Below are positions 10,281 to 22,881 of a DNA stretch of 64,000 nt, piece after piece. The stretch covers positions 100,161,872 through 100,225,871 of the forward strand of contig JAYESD010000005.1 in the NCBI GenBank assembly GCA_036927565.1. The letters are read 5' to 3'. The stretch's first letter is position 1. Every line of letters begins with the position of its first letter. Made by a program: the position numbers and the translations under genes. This stretch comes from Tuctoria greenei. Taxonomy: Eukaryota > Streptophyta > Magnoliopsida > Poales > Poaceae. The notes beneath the pieces were generated by a model. It did not search any database and was not told where the DNA came from. It saw nothing but the letters and a program-made list of their open reading frames with translations.

Positions 10281-12676
10281 CGTAAAAGCCCTAAATTAAA
10301 AATCCAAAGTTCAGATGGAAGATATTGAAATTTGGATTGGAAAAAGAAATTAAAGTGGAAAATGAGAAATCAAACCAATTTAAACCTTAATTGAAGGATT
10401 CAAAAATTCAATTTCAGCCCCTGTTCAAACTTGACCGAAATAAAATTTTGAGTTCACAAATAGCTTCCAAATATTCCAAATAGCATCCCTGTCAATTTTC
10501 ATAAAATTTGGAGCTCAAATTCTATTTAATTCAATGGCTACATTGAATTCTTTTCAAATTCAAATATGAATTTGAAATCCATATGAAACCTGTCCGAATT
10601 TGAAATCCAATTCCAGAATCTTAATCTCTATAATTAAATTGGCATCTCCACAAAAAACTAGAATTTTTGGACAATTTTGGGTGGGTGAATTGAATGGAAC
10701 AGAAAAGTGGGCAGGTTATGTTGAGTGGGACCCACTGGTCAGTACCCTACTCTGCATGCCGCATTTCTACCTCCTCTGCTTGCGCCACGGACGCAGCGAC
10801 CAGGCCATCTCCTCCTTGCCGACTTTCACTGCCTCTACCCTCTGGGAAACAGCTCATATACAGAGTGAAGTCAAGCACATCGGTAACCATTCATATCCCC
10901 GGTGATAACTGAAAAGCTTCCCTGTTTTTTTCTCTGCCCGCACACACAGCACCACCTTGCCGTCGCTCATGCTTGCTGGCCAAAAGAAGCAGTGTTGCGC
11001 CGTGCTCCAAGAAGATAAAAGTAATCCAACTCGTTGCTCTATCATCTCCACCATTTGGCTTATCGTTTTGCTCATTGTCTTGCCTGTATTTTGAACTTCC
11101 GCGGACGTCGTCGTGCAGTCGCCGTTGGACCTCCTCTGTTCCACCGTGGATCCAAGGTTCTAGGCCGTTCCACTCTTCCCCGTGAACTACAAACAGGTGC
11201 GCAAAGACATATAGATTCTACAGGTGAAGTTTCAGCCCCTATCATGCCTCCTAGCTTCTGTATCTCGAGTTTTACCGTATCTAGTTCGTACCGAGGTCAC
11301 TAGATCATAGGTTTAATTCTGTTTATACGTGCAACGATTTTTCAATCCAATTATGTATTATCTTCTAGATCTTTCGGCGCACCAGCTCCCAAAAAAATGA
11401 AGGGAAGTAATTGAGAGACGAGGTCGGATTTCAAGTTTTCCCCGCCGCCCTGAAGAATCCATCGGTCCACCATTGAAGTCAACTTTGCCGGCGATTTCAT
11501 CACTTTTTTCTCCCCATGGTCATCTTCTTTATGCTTCCAGGAACGTTCCCTGCCTTTCCCCGAGCTTCTTGCACCATTCTCGAACGATTCCGGCCATCAC
11601 CACAACCCTAGCTCCGCCGCCGCCATTGCATGTTCACCTCCGGTTGTCGCCAACGCGATTGCACCTCAGCAGCATGTAGCACACCCGATTTTAGGGCTAG
11701 GCGGTCACAGCCGACCCGAGAGCAGGTCGATGCAGCAAACCCGGAGAGCTCGCCGGTGCTGCGCCGGCGCGGCCGAGCGTTGCGTCGCAAGGTTGAAGAC
11801 AACCGGCGGGCCCCGCCTATCAGCGGTTTTTCAACCGCGCGGATCAGCTGTGGCTGTTTGATCCGGTGCGGCTGCAGGGTAAATCCGTGGCCCTCGGTGT
11901 GCCTTCTCTCTGATTGGTCCATTTAAATGGAGTGGGGCCAGCGGTTTATTTAAACTTTCCAATAAGAAAATAATTCTAGGTTTTGAGCAAACTTCAAAAA
12001 TCCATTAGTCCTAGTAGAATTGCTCAAAAAATTCCAAAAAAATTCTGGTAGACTCATCCTGATCCCTAGTTTGCAGTGGTATAATTTTTTAGACATGAAA
12101 CTTCCAGTATTTTCATAATTAATTCATTTGAGCTAATTGCTTGGGAAATTAATTACACCTGTTCTGTTAATTGGAAAATTCCCAATTTTTGTTAGGACGC
12201 TCATAGAAATACACTTGATCTCTAGAAAAATTTCAAGTTTATTGGACTTCAATTATTGGGATGATCAGTGTTCCAAATCTCTATGCAGTTGAAAATTAAG
12301 AAAAGTACAGAACCATTTTCAGCTTTTTCCCCAAACTTGTAAAATAAGTTTCTCCCTGTAGGGAGCTCAAAGAATGTTAAACAAATTTTCGCAGAACCAC
12401 TGAGACCCCCTCTACCATGACCATCCACTTTAGCCATGACAAAGCTCCAGAATTACATCCAAAATTCAGAGATCCTTTTACTTGTTGGAATTTTAAAGAC
12501 AACAAGCTTCCTTGAACATCTCCAATTCATGGTCCAGATCTTCCTCATAGAACCTAGTGTCCACTATAAAAATCCCAATGACAATTAAAATCATTTACAT
12601 ACCTGATCAGTATTTGTAGAATCTTCTCTATAGTTTCTATATCACTCATGTACATTATATATTGCATATCATATAG

Positions 12677-13856
12677 TGGTCGAGATCGAGGAGGACCCGG
12701 AGTCCTTGGACAGCATCCTCCCAGAATCTAACTTCCCCTCTGAATCACAACTAGGCAAGCCCCAGTTTGCATTTAAGTTCTATTTCGAAGTTTCTATTTG
12801 TATCACTTAAGTCAAGGATGATGTTTGTGCATTAGGGATAAGGTGCTTGTCACTCCACTTTCATGACCCACAAATCCAATGGAGTATTGGGTAGGTCTAC
12901 AGCCCAACGAGTAGAAAATGCTATGCTTATGTTTCAGGAGTCTGGTAGAAGTCGAGTAGTTGGAATCTACTCACGAGATAGGATTTTATCACACGGGAAA
13001 TAATTTGATCACGGAATGATTTATGAATATGAAATTGACACCGAGCAGCGGGTAGGATGCAGCGAGACGTGGTCTCACGTGCGTAGCCCTACTTTTGCCG
13101 ATTGAGGTCCGATCCGTGTGCGGCCCTGCCGCATAAGTTTGAACTGTACCGGATGCATACTAGCTATATTGAAACCATGAAACCGATGTAATTTGTTAAC
13201 CTAGTTGCCGAGGCTTACACTACCATTTTATAGGAGTTGGCTGAGAGTAGCAAGGTGTAAATCTGCCGATGAGCATAGAAGATGCTTCGCGCGGGGACCT
13301 CCTGCCTGTTACGGAAGGACCGGTTCAGCATTTGGGTTTCCTTTGAAAGGTTGTTGCATACAACATAGTATTGAAGTGCGATTTGATCCACATCCGAAAT
13401 GGGTGTATGTGACGTGTTATTCGGTTGTGTCTTGATTGCAATCACCGTCCCTCATGGTTATTTGAGTACGGCTTGTTCACTGCTTTGTGACTTAGTGAAT
13501 ACTGAAGATGTAAGGAGAATACAATGTATGGAATTACAATTGTTTTGAAACTTTGGTTGCTGTCAATTATGCTCACTAATGTTGTTTCATTAAACTTGTA
13601 AGCTGCTGTTAATAACTTGAAAATTAAGGATCAACATTTATGCGAGTCACTTTACTACAATATTTATGCCTATGTTAAGTATCCCGGCATATAGAGTTCC
13701 TTGTTTAGGTGAGACGGTTAAGTCTTGCTGAGCCTTCGTGCTCACGGTTGCAATATTAAGTTGTTTGCAGGTGAGACGTATGAGGAAGGGCCCAAAGATG
13801 AGGAGATTCCCCCGTCGTGGTATACCGCCGAGTGTGAGCCCTGCACGCCGCCGTAA
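12677..13856 (+). other. Exon-like coding blocks inside element A 5' LTR
   Basis: Block 1 is 12677-12776, 100 nt, preceded by AG and followed by GT. In phase 2 it reads VEIEEDPESLDSILPESN and then, a few residues later, LGKPQFAFK. A short block before the donor-like GTAGGT at 12891 reads MTHKSNGVLG in the frame matching element B, but A has one extra base there (48 instead of 47 nt), which breaks the join. The last block is 13771-13856, 86 nt, preceded by TTTGCAG, and reads ETYEEGPKDEE, then YTAECEPCTPP and TAA. AATAAA follows 135 bases later. I do not recognise the peptide. Conservation with element B suggests it was once translated. Confidence 0.5.
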
Positions 13857-13990
13857 TTTTGTGTGTGGCTAGTGTGCAGCGTCTGCGGGCTGGACGGCTG
13901 TACTTTTGCATAGCTAGGCTGAGAGTTTAGCTATGAGTATTATCTTCCGCTGTACATTAAGTATTGTAAAAGACTTCCACTGTTTATATA

Positions 13991-13996
13991 AATAAA
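13991..13996 (+). terminator. Poly(A) signal of LTR A
   Basis: AATAAA in TATATAAATAAAACTT about 100 bases before the LTR end. The 3' LTR copy near 41723 has AATTAA instead. It is placed as expected for the end of the R region. Confidence 0.5.
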
Positions 13997-14100
13997 ACTT
14001 TGAATTTTGTCGCATTCTTTTCGTGTGTGATGTTTGGTGCTGCATCACATGGCACCACCCTCTGTGATTCCTGGAATGTGTGGATCCGGTCCTCGCTGCC

Positions 14101-14112
14101 TGGTATCAGAGC
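14101..14112 (+). promoter_or_regulatory. Primer binding site of element A
   Basis: TGGTATCAGAGC, the initiator-Met-tRNA site, stands three bases after the LTR end. It confirms + orientation. Confidence 0.9.
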
Positions 14113-15839
14113 CGCATTGGGAGTAGCACGCTCAAAAAGAGCCTATTTTTAAAAATTAAGAGTAGTCGAGTGAGGATTAGTACTATGCCCACATAAGGTC
14201 TGTTATAGTATTAGTTACTTAAGGTGGCAAACTAACTTATGTGTTATTAAATTCTGTAACGACGCTCCGACATTAGTTAATAGGTACGGTACACCACCGC
14301 AAGCGGATCAATTGCGGTAAGCTCACCATGCGAGAGGTATCATGTGGTTGTTTCCGTGGCTTGGCACGGAAATGTTAATATGAGTCTCTGAAATTTTCCA
14401 TATTTCTGAGAACATATGACACGCGGTACCCCAGCGTGCTACAAAATTAGTTGGAGCCCCCGTCAGGTGGGACATAACCCGATGTACACCCTACTTTGTG
14501 CAGCACTATGCAAAGACGTGAGACCCCATCTGGTGGTAGAAAACCCGGTCATGTACCTCGATACGTGGCTTAACTCAAGGCGGCCCGTATGGAATGATAC
14601 GGGATGGATGTTTCTACTTTCATTTATATTATCGTGAACTGTCCTCCCGTGCGGGCTGTGCGTACGTCACCATATGTTTGATCTATTGGTTGTGTGTAGA
14701 TGCAGTACACTAACCACGTTTGAGTAGCTCGAGTAGAAAATGTTTGCGATTGAACGTCATTACTGCTACCGTTGAGACGTATGCCGGAATACCGACCTAG
14801 TATTTTTCTTTGGTGAGGGTGTAGCATCGACAGTGCCTTCGAGTCCCATCAGGCACGTCAACGATGATATCCATGCTGGTGGTGTGAGTCGACAACAAGT
14901 AAAAAATTCCCAACTTAGGACAAAGGTTGAATTTATAATCTCTGTTTTGGAGCGTGCTAGTCAGATTTAAAATTAATCATGGGGTCACTGCGGTATGCAG
15001 GCCTGTGATTTGGGAACTTGAGAAAGTCCTCCACAAGTTTCATTTTCAGCTCCAAGGCAGATTTCAAGATTTAAAACTTGAAAACATCATTTGAACTTAA
15101 AGTAACCAGTTCCTGGTTCAAACTGTGAAATGGACAGAAAATTAACTGAGTTTGGAAAAGCATAACTTCCTGTAACACCTGAAGGTCTACCACACATAGT
15201 TGGAAATTTTAGAGAGTCCTCAAAAACTCTTATGTTCAACTCCAAATCAGAATCCCCCTGTAAACTATTGAAAAATTAAAATTTTCAAATTCTGTTAAAT
15301 CTGGACAGAGACTGGACAGTTTCTGTACCCTGTTATTGTTTCCATCATATCTCTTTGTACAATCAACGAATGACTTAATATAATACATTTCTGTAATCCT
15401 GAGGATGTATATAACAATTTTGTAATTTATGATTTTTGCATATATTGATGTTTCGTATCTGGAATAATGTGGACAAAATCAGCCTTAAACAGAGGAGATG
15501 CTGTCAAAAATTTTCCAGAAAACTGTCAACTTGCAAAAATCATATCTCCTTATACAGAAATGCATCTGGAGGCAAATAAATACATTCTGGAAACATAATT
15601 GAGTTTACTACAATTCTGTAGTTTAACTCAAGTCCTGAATGTGCCTCTAACTGGATCAAAATTTCTAATTTCTCCAGACTGTTCTGAATGAACAGAAACT
15701 GAGACAGAATTCCAGTGTTATGTTTCATTTGACATTTGAATTTGAGTTCACTTTCGTAATTCAATTTTTGCATCCCTGATCTGTTTATAAACAAAGTTTG
15801 ATGAATTTGAGTATTTGACTCATTCAAGTACTTTTATAG
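14113..15839 (+). other. Element A leader
   Basis: This is a 1.7-kb non-coding leader between primer site and ORF0. It shares blocks with the leader of element B. One is the short stretch around CACCGCAAGCGGATCAATTG (14297). Another is a small upstream ORF starting at 14416, MTRGTPACYK. The rest is AT-rich with no gene recognised. Confidence 0.6.
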
Positions 15840-16798
15840 ATGACGGATGTGATGCTATTACCGGACGGATGGGTGTTCTCCACGTGTGCCAACCGTCCGG
15901 GCTTCCCGAGTATGCTGCGGGAGGTGCTCCAACAGTTTGCCTTCATCGAGATGCCATGCTATTAGGGTCAAGAGACAGTTGACAGAGCCGTACTGTCATG
16001 CACCGTCCTGGTCGACATCCCGGCAAGTCCGCGTTTCTATGGATGGGCTCCTTTTTCGGTCACGATCCAGGAGCTCGTTTGGAGGACACGTGGGCCTTTG
16101 CAGCAGGCTAAGCACTTATGATGCTTTGCGAGCTTCATCAGGATGCCATGGTCGGAACACAATTTTCTCTTCTCCCGGTCCGAGGTGCAGCTGGATTTGA
16201 GTGGCAACGTCGTAAGCTTGCGGCCTATCGCCCCTATGGCGACACAACCTCGACAACACATGGGACATTTGCCGCTGCATCCAGCATGGTGATTCTTGCA
16301 CAAGGTGCAATCCTGCAGGAGCAAGTCGAAGCCTTGAGGCAAGCGACTGAACGGGGTGACACTCTTGATTATATCAATGAGAACCTACGTTCGTTCCTGG
16401 CTCCGACGAATCACCGACTAAAGCAATGCGAGGATCAGTTGCATCACACTCGCACTAGACTGCGGAAAGCTCGCGCCAAACTCAGGCAAACTCGCATGGA
16501 ATTGCAGCAAGCTCGTGATGGACTGCAGGTGAGTCAGTTGGAGGTGCAACAACAGAAAGAGCAGCTGTTGGTAGTCACTGGGGCACGAGACGAAGCCATC
16601 GAGGAAGCTCAGAATTGGGAGTACGAGGCAGAGCAACTTCAGGATAATTTGATTGAGGCCAAAGCACAATTGCAACCAGTTGTGTATCCACTGGCTCAGG
16701 ACATACTTCTGAACATGGGTGAGCATGTACCTTCAGATCCAGAGGAGGAGGAAGATCCAGGGATAATTGAGTATGCCGGGGACGATGCATCAGAGTAG
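15840..16798 (+). pseudogene. ORF0 of element A: accessory protein with coiled coil
   Basis: An accessory gene precedes gag. The ATG at 15840 opens MTDVMLLPDGWVFSTC. A TAG at 15963 and a frame change near 16110 break the N-terminal domain, which includes FYGWAPFSVTIQELVW. From 16118 the frame is open for 226 codons. It has FSLLPVRGAAGFEWQRRKLA, a long heptad-rich coiled coil (about residues 85-180 of that stretch, rich in Gln, Arg, Leu and Glu) and an acidic end (PEEEEDPGIIEY). Element B has the same gene. The function is unknown. It is not part of gag-pol and could be expressed from a spliced RNA. Confidence 0.65.
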
Positions 16799-17155
16799 GA
16801 CGGGGCAGCACTACTGCCCTTATGGGGCAACATATAGTTAGTGGTTGCTTGTGTTTATTTTGTAGCCATGTTTGTGTCATATTATAAATAGTAGTGTGTG
16901 TGTAGAAGATGACAAAGTGTCTATGACGACTCATGGAGACCAAGTATAGTTGAGATGCACTTCCGTAGTGGGAGTCCGTCATTTTGGAGTGTACTACTGT
17001 AAACTTGGTCATGAGATAATATATCTTGTATAAAGTTTGTACTTTATCAATATATGTGAATGTTATGCAATTATCGCATTGTCAATACTCGCACTACTGT
17101 GGTATAAAATGGATGAAGGAAACAAACATGTTGCTGATTTAAATCATGTGAATGC

Positions 17156-17157
17156 AG
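17156..17157 (+). promoter_or_regulatory. Candidate splice acceptor just before gag ATG (element A)
   Basis: TGCAG ends one base before the gag ATG at 17159, after an AT-rich ~350-base stretch downstream of ORF0. Element B has the same arrangement (GATGCAG, then A, then ATG at 30382). It would allow gag to be reached by splicing out ORF0. Confidence 0.4.
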
Positions 17158-17158
17158 A

Positions 17159-18258
17159 ATGGTGCGTACGCGTTCGGCGCCCGAGATGGGAGGCTCGAGT
17201 CTGGGTCGTGAGGATGAATCTGCGACCCGGGAGCAAACCGCGACACCACAGCAACAAGTCCCTCCTCCACCACCACCTGAACCTCCGAGGACACTCACGG
17301 AGATTCTGGCTGCAGTACTCAGCTCGCGCGATGAGCAAACCGAGTTACTGCATATGTTGGTTCGAAATTCGTCCCATCAAGGGGGACGACAAGACAATGG
17401 GCCACGCCAGCCCCAACAGAGTTCATATTCGGATATCTTGGAGACGCATCCACTGATCTTCATGGAGGCAAGGAGCCTCTGGAGGCAGACAACGTCATCC
17501 GCACGCTTGAGGCAAAGTTCAGTTTGTTGCGATGCACCGAACAACAGAAGGCGATCTTCGCAGCGCAACAACATCATGGATCCACTGTTGCCTGGTGGCG
17601 AACTACATGCGTCACTGCCGGCTGGTCATGCGGTCACCTGGACCGAATTCCGGGAGGCATTCCGTTCCTACCATACCCCTCACGGAATAAGAAGAGGAAG
17701 CTTCAAGAATTTTTGGAGCTAAAGCAAGGCGGAAGGAGGGCCCACGAATACCCCCGCTCGTTCAATCACTTAGCGTAGTACGTCCCGAGTATGTGGGGAT
17801 CGAAGATAGGAAGAGAGATATATTCTTCCGGGGCCTTAATCCGAAGATAAAGGTCCAACTCGCACAATGCAACTGCGGCACCTTCAACGACATCATCAAT
17901 GCCGTGATTGTACAAGAGGATGCTCAGTGCAAGCTCGTTTCCGATAAGAGGAAACGGAGCGCACCGTCGAGCAGCAGCGGGGGTGGTCCGCAAAAGTACT
18001 GTGTGGTGTATCGCTCACCATCCGGTCAGCGATGGCAGCCACCGGCGAGACCGTAGTCATTCCGATGTCTATCTTTCAACACGCCGCGTTTCCATCCGCC
18101 ATTTCCACGGAAGCAGAAGCAGCAAAAGATGGTCCCGTGTGCGTATCCACCTCCACCACGCGCACCGGGATTCCGTCCACAGCTTGGAGGGAACCCGACA
18201 CAATACACGTGCTACACGTATGGCCGTGTCGGGCATTTTGCGAAGGACTGCCCCAAAT
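17159..18258 (+). pseudogene. Element A gag
   Basis: The Gag starts at 17159 and is Pro/Gln-rich early (QQQVPPPPPPEPP). It then runs through a capsid domain broken by frame changes near 17470 and 17650. Recognisable capsid pieces are LQEFLELKQGGRRAHEY and FFRGLNPKIKVQLAQ. The zinc knuckle at 18210-18251 reads CYTYGRVGHFAKDC, so the second Cys is Tyr. A TAG follows. This is the retrotrans_gag family. With a damaged knuckle, stops and frameshifts, it cannot assemble particles. Confidence 0.8.
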
Positions 18259-18355
18259 AGCGACAAGGCAATGCGCAAGAACCATATCGGGGTGCAGTTC
18301 AACCTCGCATCCAGCTCAAGAAACCTGCAGCAAAACCCGGCAACGTCCACCACCT

Positions 18356-19045
18356 AGCTATCGAAGACGTGTCGGAAGGTGAACCCGTCTTTGCGGGTAC
18401 ATTTTCTCTACTCAAAAATCCTGTAGTCATATTATTTGACTCCAGTGCCACCCATAATTTCATTAGCCAATAATATGTCATCAAATGCCAATTACCAATC
18501 ATTCCCACAAAATGTTCATATTTGATTTTCTCTGCGGGTGGGACAATAGCAAATGATAGAATGGTCTATAGAGCACCACTTCAATTGGGTGGAAATCTAT
18601 ATCTGACTTCTCTTATTATATTGGAGAGTCAGCAAGCTTGATGTCATCTTAGGAATGTCGTGGCTGCACCATCATGAATCTGTTCTCAACATTGTTTCAC
18701 GGGTGGTCCATTTGAACTCTCCACTACATGAACCACACACACTTATTCTAGATCGCCTTATCCAAGAAATTCCAGCCACATATAACACGGAAGCCACAAA
18801 GCTTGAAGACATTCGTGTGGTCCATAAATATCCGGACATGTTTCCCGACAACCTTTTGGGTATGCCACCGGATAGGGACATCGTGTTCAAGATTGAACTT
18901 ATTCTGGGAACCACGCCTATTTCGCGATAGGCCGTACAAGATGGCACCAAATGAGTTGGCGGAATTAAAGGAGCACTTGAAGGACCTACTGGACAAAGGT
19001 CTCATATGCCCAAGTTGATCACCTTGGGGCTGCTCCGCATTATTT
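18356..19045 (+). pseudogene. Element A aspartic protease and RT N-terminus
   Basis: After the zinc knuckle the sequence reads into a retroviral-type protease. The active site is DSSATHNFIS, with the conserved Gly replaced by Ser, followed by a stop (TAA near 18470). Downstream is the conserved link to [22 protein letters not shown] and then [21 protein letters not shown] frameshift separates these near 18925 and a TGA ends the frame at 19016-19018. The protease would be inactive. Confidence 0.75.
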
Positions 19046-20332
19046 GTGAAGAAGAAGGACAAGACGTTACACATGTGTGTGGACTATCGTCCGCTCAACG
19101 CCGTGACGATCAAGAACAAGTATCCACTACCGCACATCAATATTTTATTCAATCAATTAGTGGGTGCTAAAGTATTCTCAAAGATAGATCTTCGGTCCGG
19201 ATATCCACAAATAAAAATCCGACTGGAGGATATACTGAAGACGGCATTCTCGACGATATACGGGCTCTATGAATATCTCGTCATGTCGTTCGGGCTTACC
19301 AACACACTGGCTCACTTAATGTATTTGATGAATTCAGTGTTTATGCCGGAGTTGGACAAGTTTGTCGTGGTCTTCATCGATGACATTCTGGTTTATTCTA
19401 AATCGGAGGAAGAACATGCCAAACACTTGCATATCGTGCTCCAACGATTGCGATATCACAAGCTTTATGCAAAATTCAGCAAGTGTGAGTTTTGGATCAG
19501 CCAAGTACCATTTCTGGGTCACATTATTTCAGCAGAGGGCATCACGGTTGATCCAAGCAAAATTGTGCAAGTGCTGAAATGGAAGTCTCCAATGTCTGTA
19601 CACGAAGTTCGCAGCTTCCTCGGGTTAGCAAGATATTATTGGAGGTTCATTCCGAGCTTCTCAAAAATTTCTAAACAGATGACGGAGCTGCTGAAAAAGG
19701 GGACTAAATATATTTCGAGCAAGGCATGTGAGTATGCATTCCAAGCATTGGTGAAACATCTCACAACAGCCCCAGTGCTAGCTCGGCCGGATACGACTAA
19801 ATCTTTTGACGTTTATTGTGGTGCATCTGGTATTGGTCTCGGCTGCGTGTTAATGCAAGAAGTCCGGATGATCGCGTATGGATCACCGAAGCTCCCAAAT
19901 CATGAGCAGCATTATCGAACTCATGACCTTGAGCTCGCTGCCATGCTACATGCTCTGAAAATGTGGAGGCATTATTTAATCGGAAATCTAGTGCACCTCT
20001 ACATCGATCACAAGAGCCTGAAATATATCTTCACTCAGAAGGAGCTAAATATGCAGCAGCGGAGATGGTTAGAACTGATCAAAGATTATGAGATTAAGAT
20101 TCATTACCATCCTGGCAAGGCAAATGTAGTTGCCGATGCGTTGAGCCGTAAGTCTCACATCAATAATCATTCCATTACCCCGATGGAAGAGGACGAACCG
20201 AGTTTATACCTGGTTCCATATGGAGCATTATATAATCTTGCTCTCATCCCTACCATACAAGAGGAGATTATGGAAGCTCAAAAGAAAGACGTGGGTATGT
20301 CGCACATCAGGAGGAGAATGAAGAATAGGTAA
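19046..20332 (+). pseudogene. Element A reverse transcriptase-RNase H
   Basis: This is the longest open part of element A, 428 codons. RT blocks are [35 protein letters not shown] and the active site FIDDILVYS (Asp pair at 19379-19384). RNase H begins at [17 protein letters not shown], where the first catalytic Asp of the usual CDASG is Gly (codon 19820-19822). It continues to [13 protein letters not shown]. The frame ends in TAG (20330-20332) before the integrase zinc finger. RT looks chemically complete, but RNase H lacks a key residue and the polyprotein is cut on both sides. Confidence 0.85.
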
Positions 20333-21695
20333 ATGAAGTGTTTCCGAAGTGATGAACATGGTACTCTATGGTTCAAAGACCGTATAGTGGTACCCCGTGA
20401 TATAACACTTTGGAAGAAAATCTTGGACGAAGTTCACTTGTCCAAGTACTCTATTTATCTGTGCAGCAACAAGATGTACCAATATTTGAAAACTAGATTT
20501 TGGTTGACACGGATGAAGAGGGAAATTGCAAAGTACGTATCAGAGCGTGATACGTGTCAAGCAGGTGAAAGCCGACCATGTGAGAAAGGTCGGACAGCTG
20601 CAACCATTGAAAATTCTGGCTTGGAAATGGGAGGACATTAGTATGGATTTTATTGTCGGATTACCTCTCACATTCCACAAGCATGATTCGATTTGGGTGA
20701 TAGTCGATGGACTAACCAAATCAGCTCATTTTATTCCGGTACATACAAAGTACATTACCAAGAAATATGCGGAGTTATATATTGCAAGAATCATGTGCTT
20801 GCATGGAGTTCCCCGGACGATTATTTCAGATCGTGGTGCACTATTCGTTGCTCGTTTTTCGGAGCAGTTGCACGCGTCATTGGGGAAAAATCTGATCAGA
20901 AGCTCCACATATCACCCGCAGGCTGATGGTTGAACTGAACGGGTAATTCATGTTTTCGAAGATATGCTACGCGCTTGTGCCATCCACCACGGTAAAAATT
21001 TGGATGATCATTTGCCGTTGGCGGAGTTCTCTTACAACAATGGCTATCAAGCTAGCATCAAGATGGCACCATATGAAGCTCTCTACAGCAGCAAATGTCA
21101 CATCCCACTCAACTAGTGTGAATCCGGCAAGCGGGTTATATACGGAATTGATCTTGTAAATGAAGCCGAAGAACGAGTGCGAGTGATCCAAGCAAATCTG
21201 AAAGCTGCTCAATCTCCGCAGAAAAGCTATGCGGATAAAAGACGTCGACCTCTGCACTTCTACATCAGAAACCACGTGTATCTCCCCGTCTCTCCGATGA
21301 AAGGGATTTATCTTTTCAGAGTGAAGGGAAAACTTGCTCCAAGATTCATTGGTCCGTTCACCGTCATTGAAAAATGCGGACCCGTGGCCTATCGTTTTGA
21401 GGTATCGGCGTCACTTTTGGGAGTTCATAATTTATTCCACATTTCTCAGCTGCGGAAGTGTCTTAAATTCTCAGCTGAAATCCGTACCGAAGACCTTGAA
21501 GCTCTCCAGCCGGATCTCACTTATTCTGAGCATCCAATCCGGATTATCGATGAAAAGACTCGCACCACAAGAAACCGGACTTTGTACTTCTACAACGTCT
21601 TGTGAAGCAACCATACCGCCGAGAAAGCAACATGGGAAAGCGAGGACTATCTCCGATCAAGCTATCCGGAGTTATTATCATCGCATATCCGGTAA
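20333..21695 (+). pseudogene. Element A integrase and chromodomain
   Basis: The HHCC zinc finger has HLSKYSIYLCSNK and later ERDTC, so the first Cys of the usual KCDTC is Arg. The core has SMDFIVGLPLTFHKHDSIW and TIISDRGALF, with frame breaks near 20640 and 20930. The GPF/Y-type region is KLAPRFIGPFTVIEKCGPVA. The C-terminal chromodomain (about 21480-21690) contains TRTTRNRTLYFYNVL, a TGA, then ATWESEDYL. Chromodomains direct insertion to marked chromatin in chromoviruses. This copy is inactive. Confidence 0.8.
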
Positions 21696-21743
21696 TCTTT
21701 TCACCTCCGTCTCTTTCATTTTTAATATCGGGACGAGATTCTT

Positions 21744-21758
21744 TTAAGGGGGGAGGAA
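21744..21758 (+). promoter_or_regulatory. Polypurine tract of element A
   Basis: TTAAGGGGGGAGGAA immediately precedes the LTR start TGTAAAATCCC at 21759. It is the plus-strand primer, and element B has the identical tract. Confidence 0.85.
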
Positions 21759-22881
21759 TGTAAAATCCCTATATTAAAAATTCAAATTTCAGATGGGAGA
21801 TATTGAAATTTGGATGGAAAAATAAGTTAAAGATGAAAATGAGAAATCAAGCAAATTTAAACCTTAATTGAAGGATTTCAAGAATTCAAATTTAGCCCCT
21901 GTTCAAACACGACCAAAATAAAATTTTGAGTTCACAAATAGCTTCCAAATAGCATCCCTGTCAATTTTCATTAAATTTGGAGCTCAAATTCTATTTAATT
22001 CAATGGCTACATCAAATTCTTTTAAAATTCAAATTTGAATTTGAAATCCATATGAAACCAGTCCGACATTAAAATCCAATTCCAGAATCTTAATCTTCAT
22101 AATTAAATTGGCATCTCCACAAAAATATAGAATTTTTGGACAATTGTGGGTGGATGAATTGAATGGAACAGAGAAGTGGGCTGGTTATGTCGAGTGGGAT
22201 CAACTGGTCAGTACCCTACTCTGCACGCCGCATTTCTACCTCCTCTGCTTGCGCCACGGACGCAGCGACCAGGCCACCTCCTTGCCAACTTTCACCGCCT
22301 CTACCCTCTGGGAAACAGCTCATATACAGAGTCAAGTTGAGCACATCGGTTCCCATTCATCTCCCCGGTGAAAACTGAAAAGCTTCCCTGTTTTCCGTCC
22401 GCCTGCACGCACAGCACCACCTTGCCCTCGCTCAAGCTTGCCGGCCAAAAGAAGCTGTGTTGCTTTGTGCTCTAAGAAGATAAAAGTAACCCAACTTTGC
22501 TCTATCATATTCACCATTTGGCTTATCGTTTTGCTCATTGTCTTGCCTGTATTTTGAACTTCTGCGGACGTCGTCGTGCAGCCGCCGTTGGACCTCCTCT
22601 GTTCCACCGTGGAGCTGAGGTTCTACGCCGTTCCACTCTTCCCCGTCAACTGCAAACAGGTGCACAAAGACACATAGATTCTACTGCTGAAGTTTCAGCC
22701 CCTATCATGCCTCCTAGCTTCTGTATCTCGAGTTTCACCGTAGCTAGTTAGTAGGTGGGTCACTAGATCATCGGTTTAATTCCGTTTCTACGTGCAACGA
22801 TTTTCAATCCAATCAAGTAATATCTTCTAGATCTTCCGGCGCACCAGCTCACCAAAATGAAGAGAAGTCATCGAGAGACAA
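21759..22881 (+). mobile_element. Element A 3' LTR, left part
   Basis: It aligns with 10281-11424 of the 5' LTR, with many substitutions and indels. The homology stops at GAGACAA (22881), where element B starts. GACAA at 22877-22881 is the left target duplication of B. Confidence 0.85.

Larger units (their letters stand above)
10281..14097 (+). mobile_element. Element A 5' LTR (~3.8 kb)
   Basis: It begins CGTAAAAGCCC, the mutated form of TGTAAAATCCC seen at the 3' copy (21759), and ends about CCTCGCT at 14097, three bases before the primer site. A poorly conserved TATA-like CATATACAG lies near 10856. AATAAA at 13991-13996 is the likely poly(A) signal. Most of the LTR therefore lies between promoter and poly(A) site. 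Exon-like coding blocks in this part are described in their own entry. Confidence 0.8.

Noticed and set aside
10694..10912. Short ORFs at LTR A U3 with copies at 22163
   Set aside because: They are repeated because they are LTR sequence. They lie before the likely transcription start.
11600..11930. Pro/Arg-rich ORFs in the GC-rich part of the LTRs (also 24600, 36650, 39340)
   Set aside because: They are open on both strands because of GC-rich composition. Frames are not kept between the LTR copies, unlike the exon-like blocks further on.
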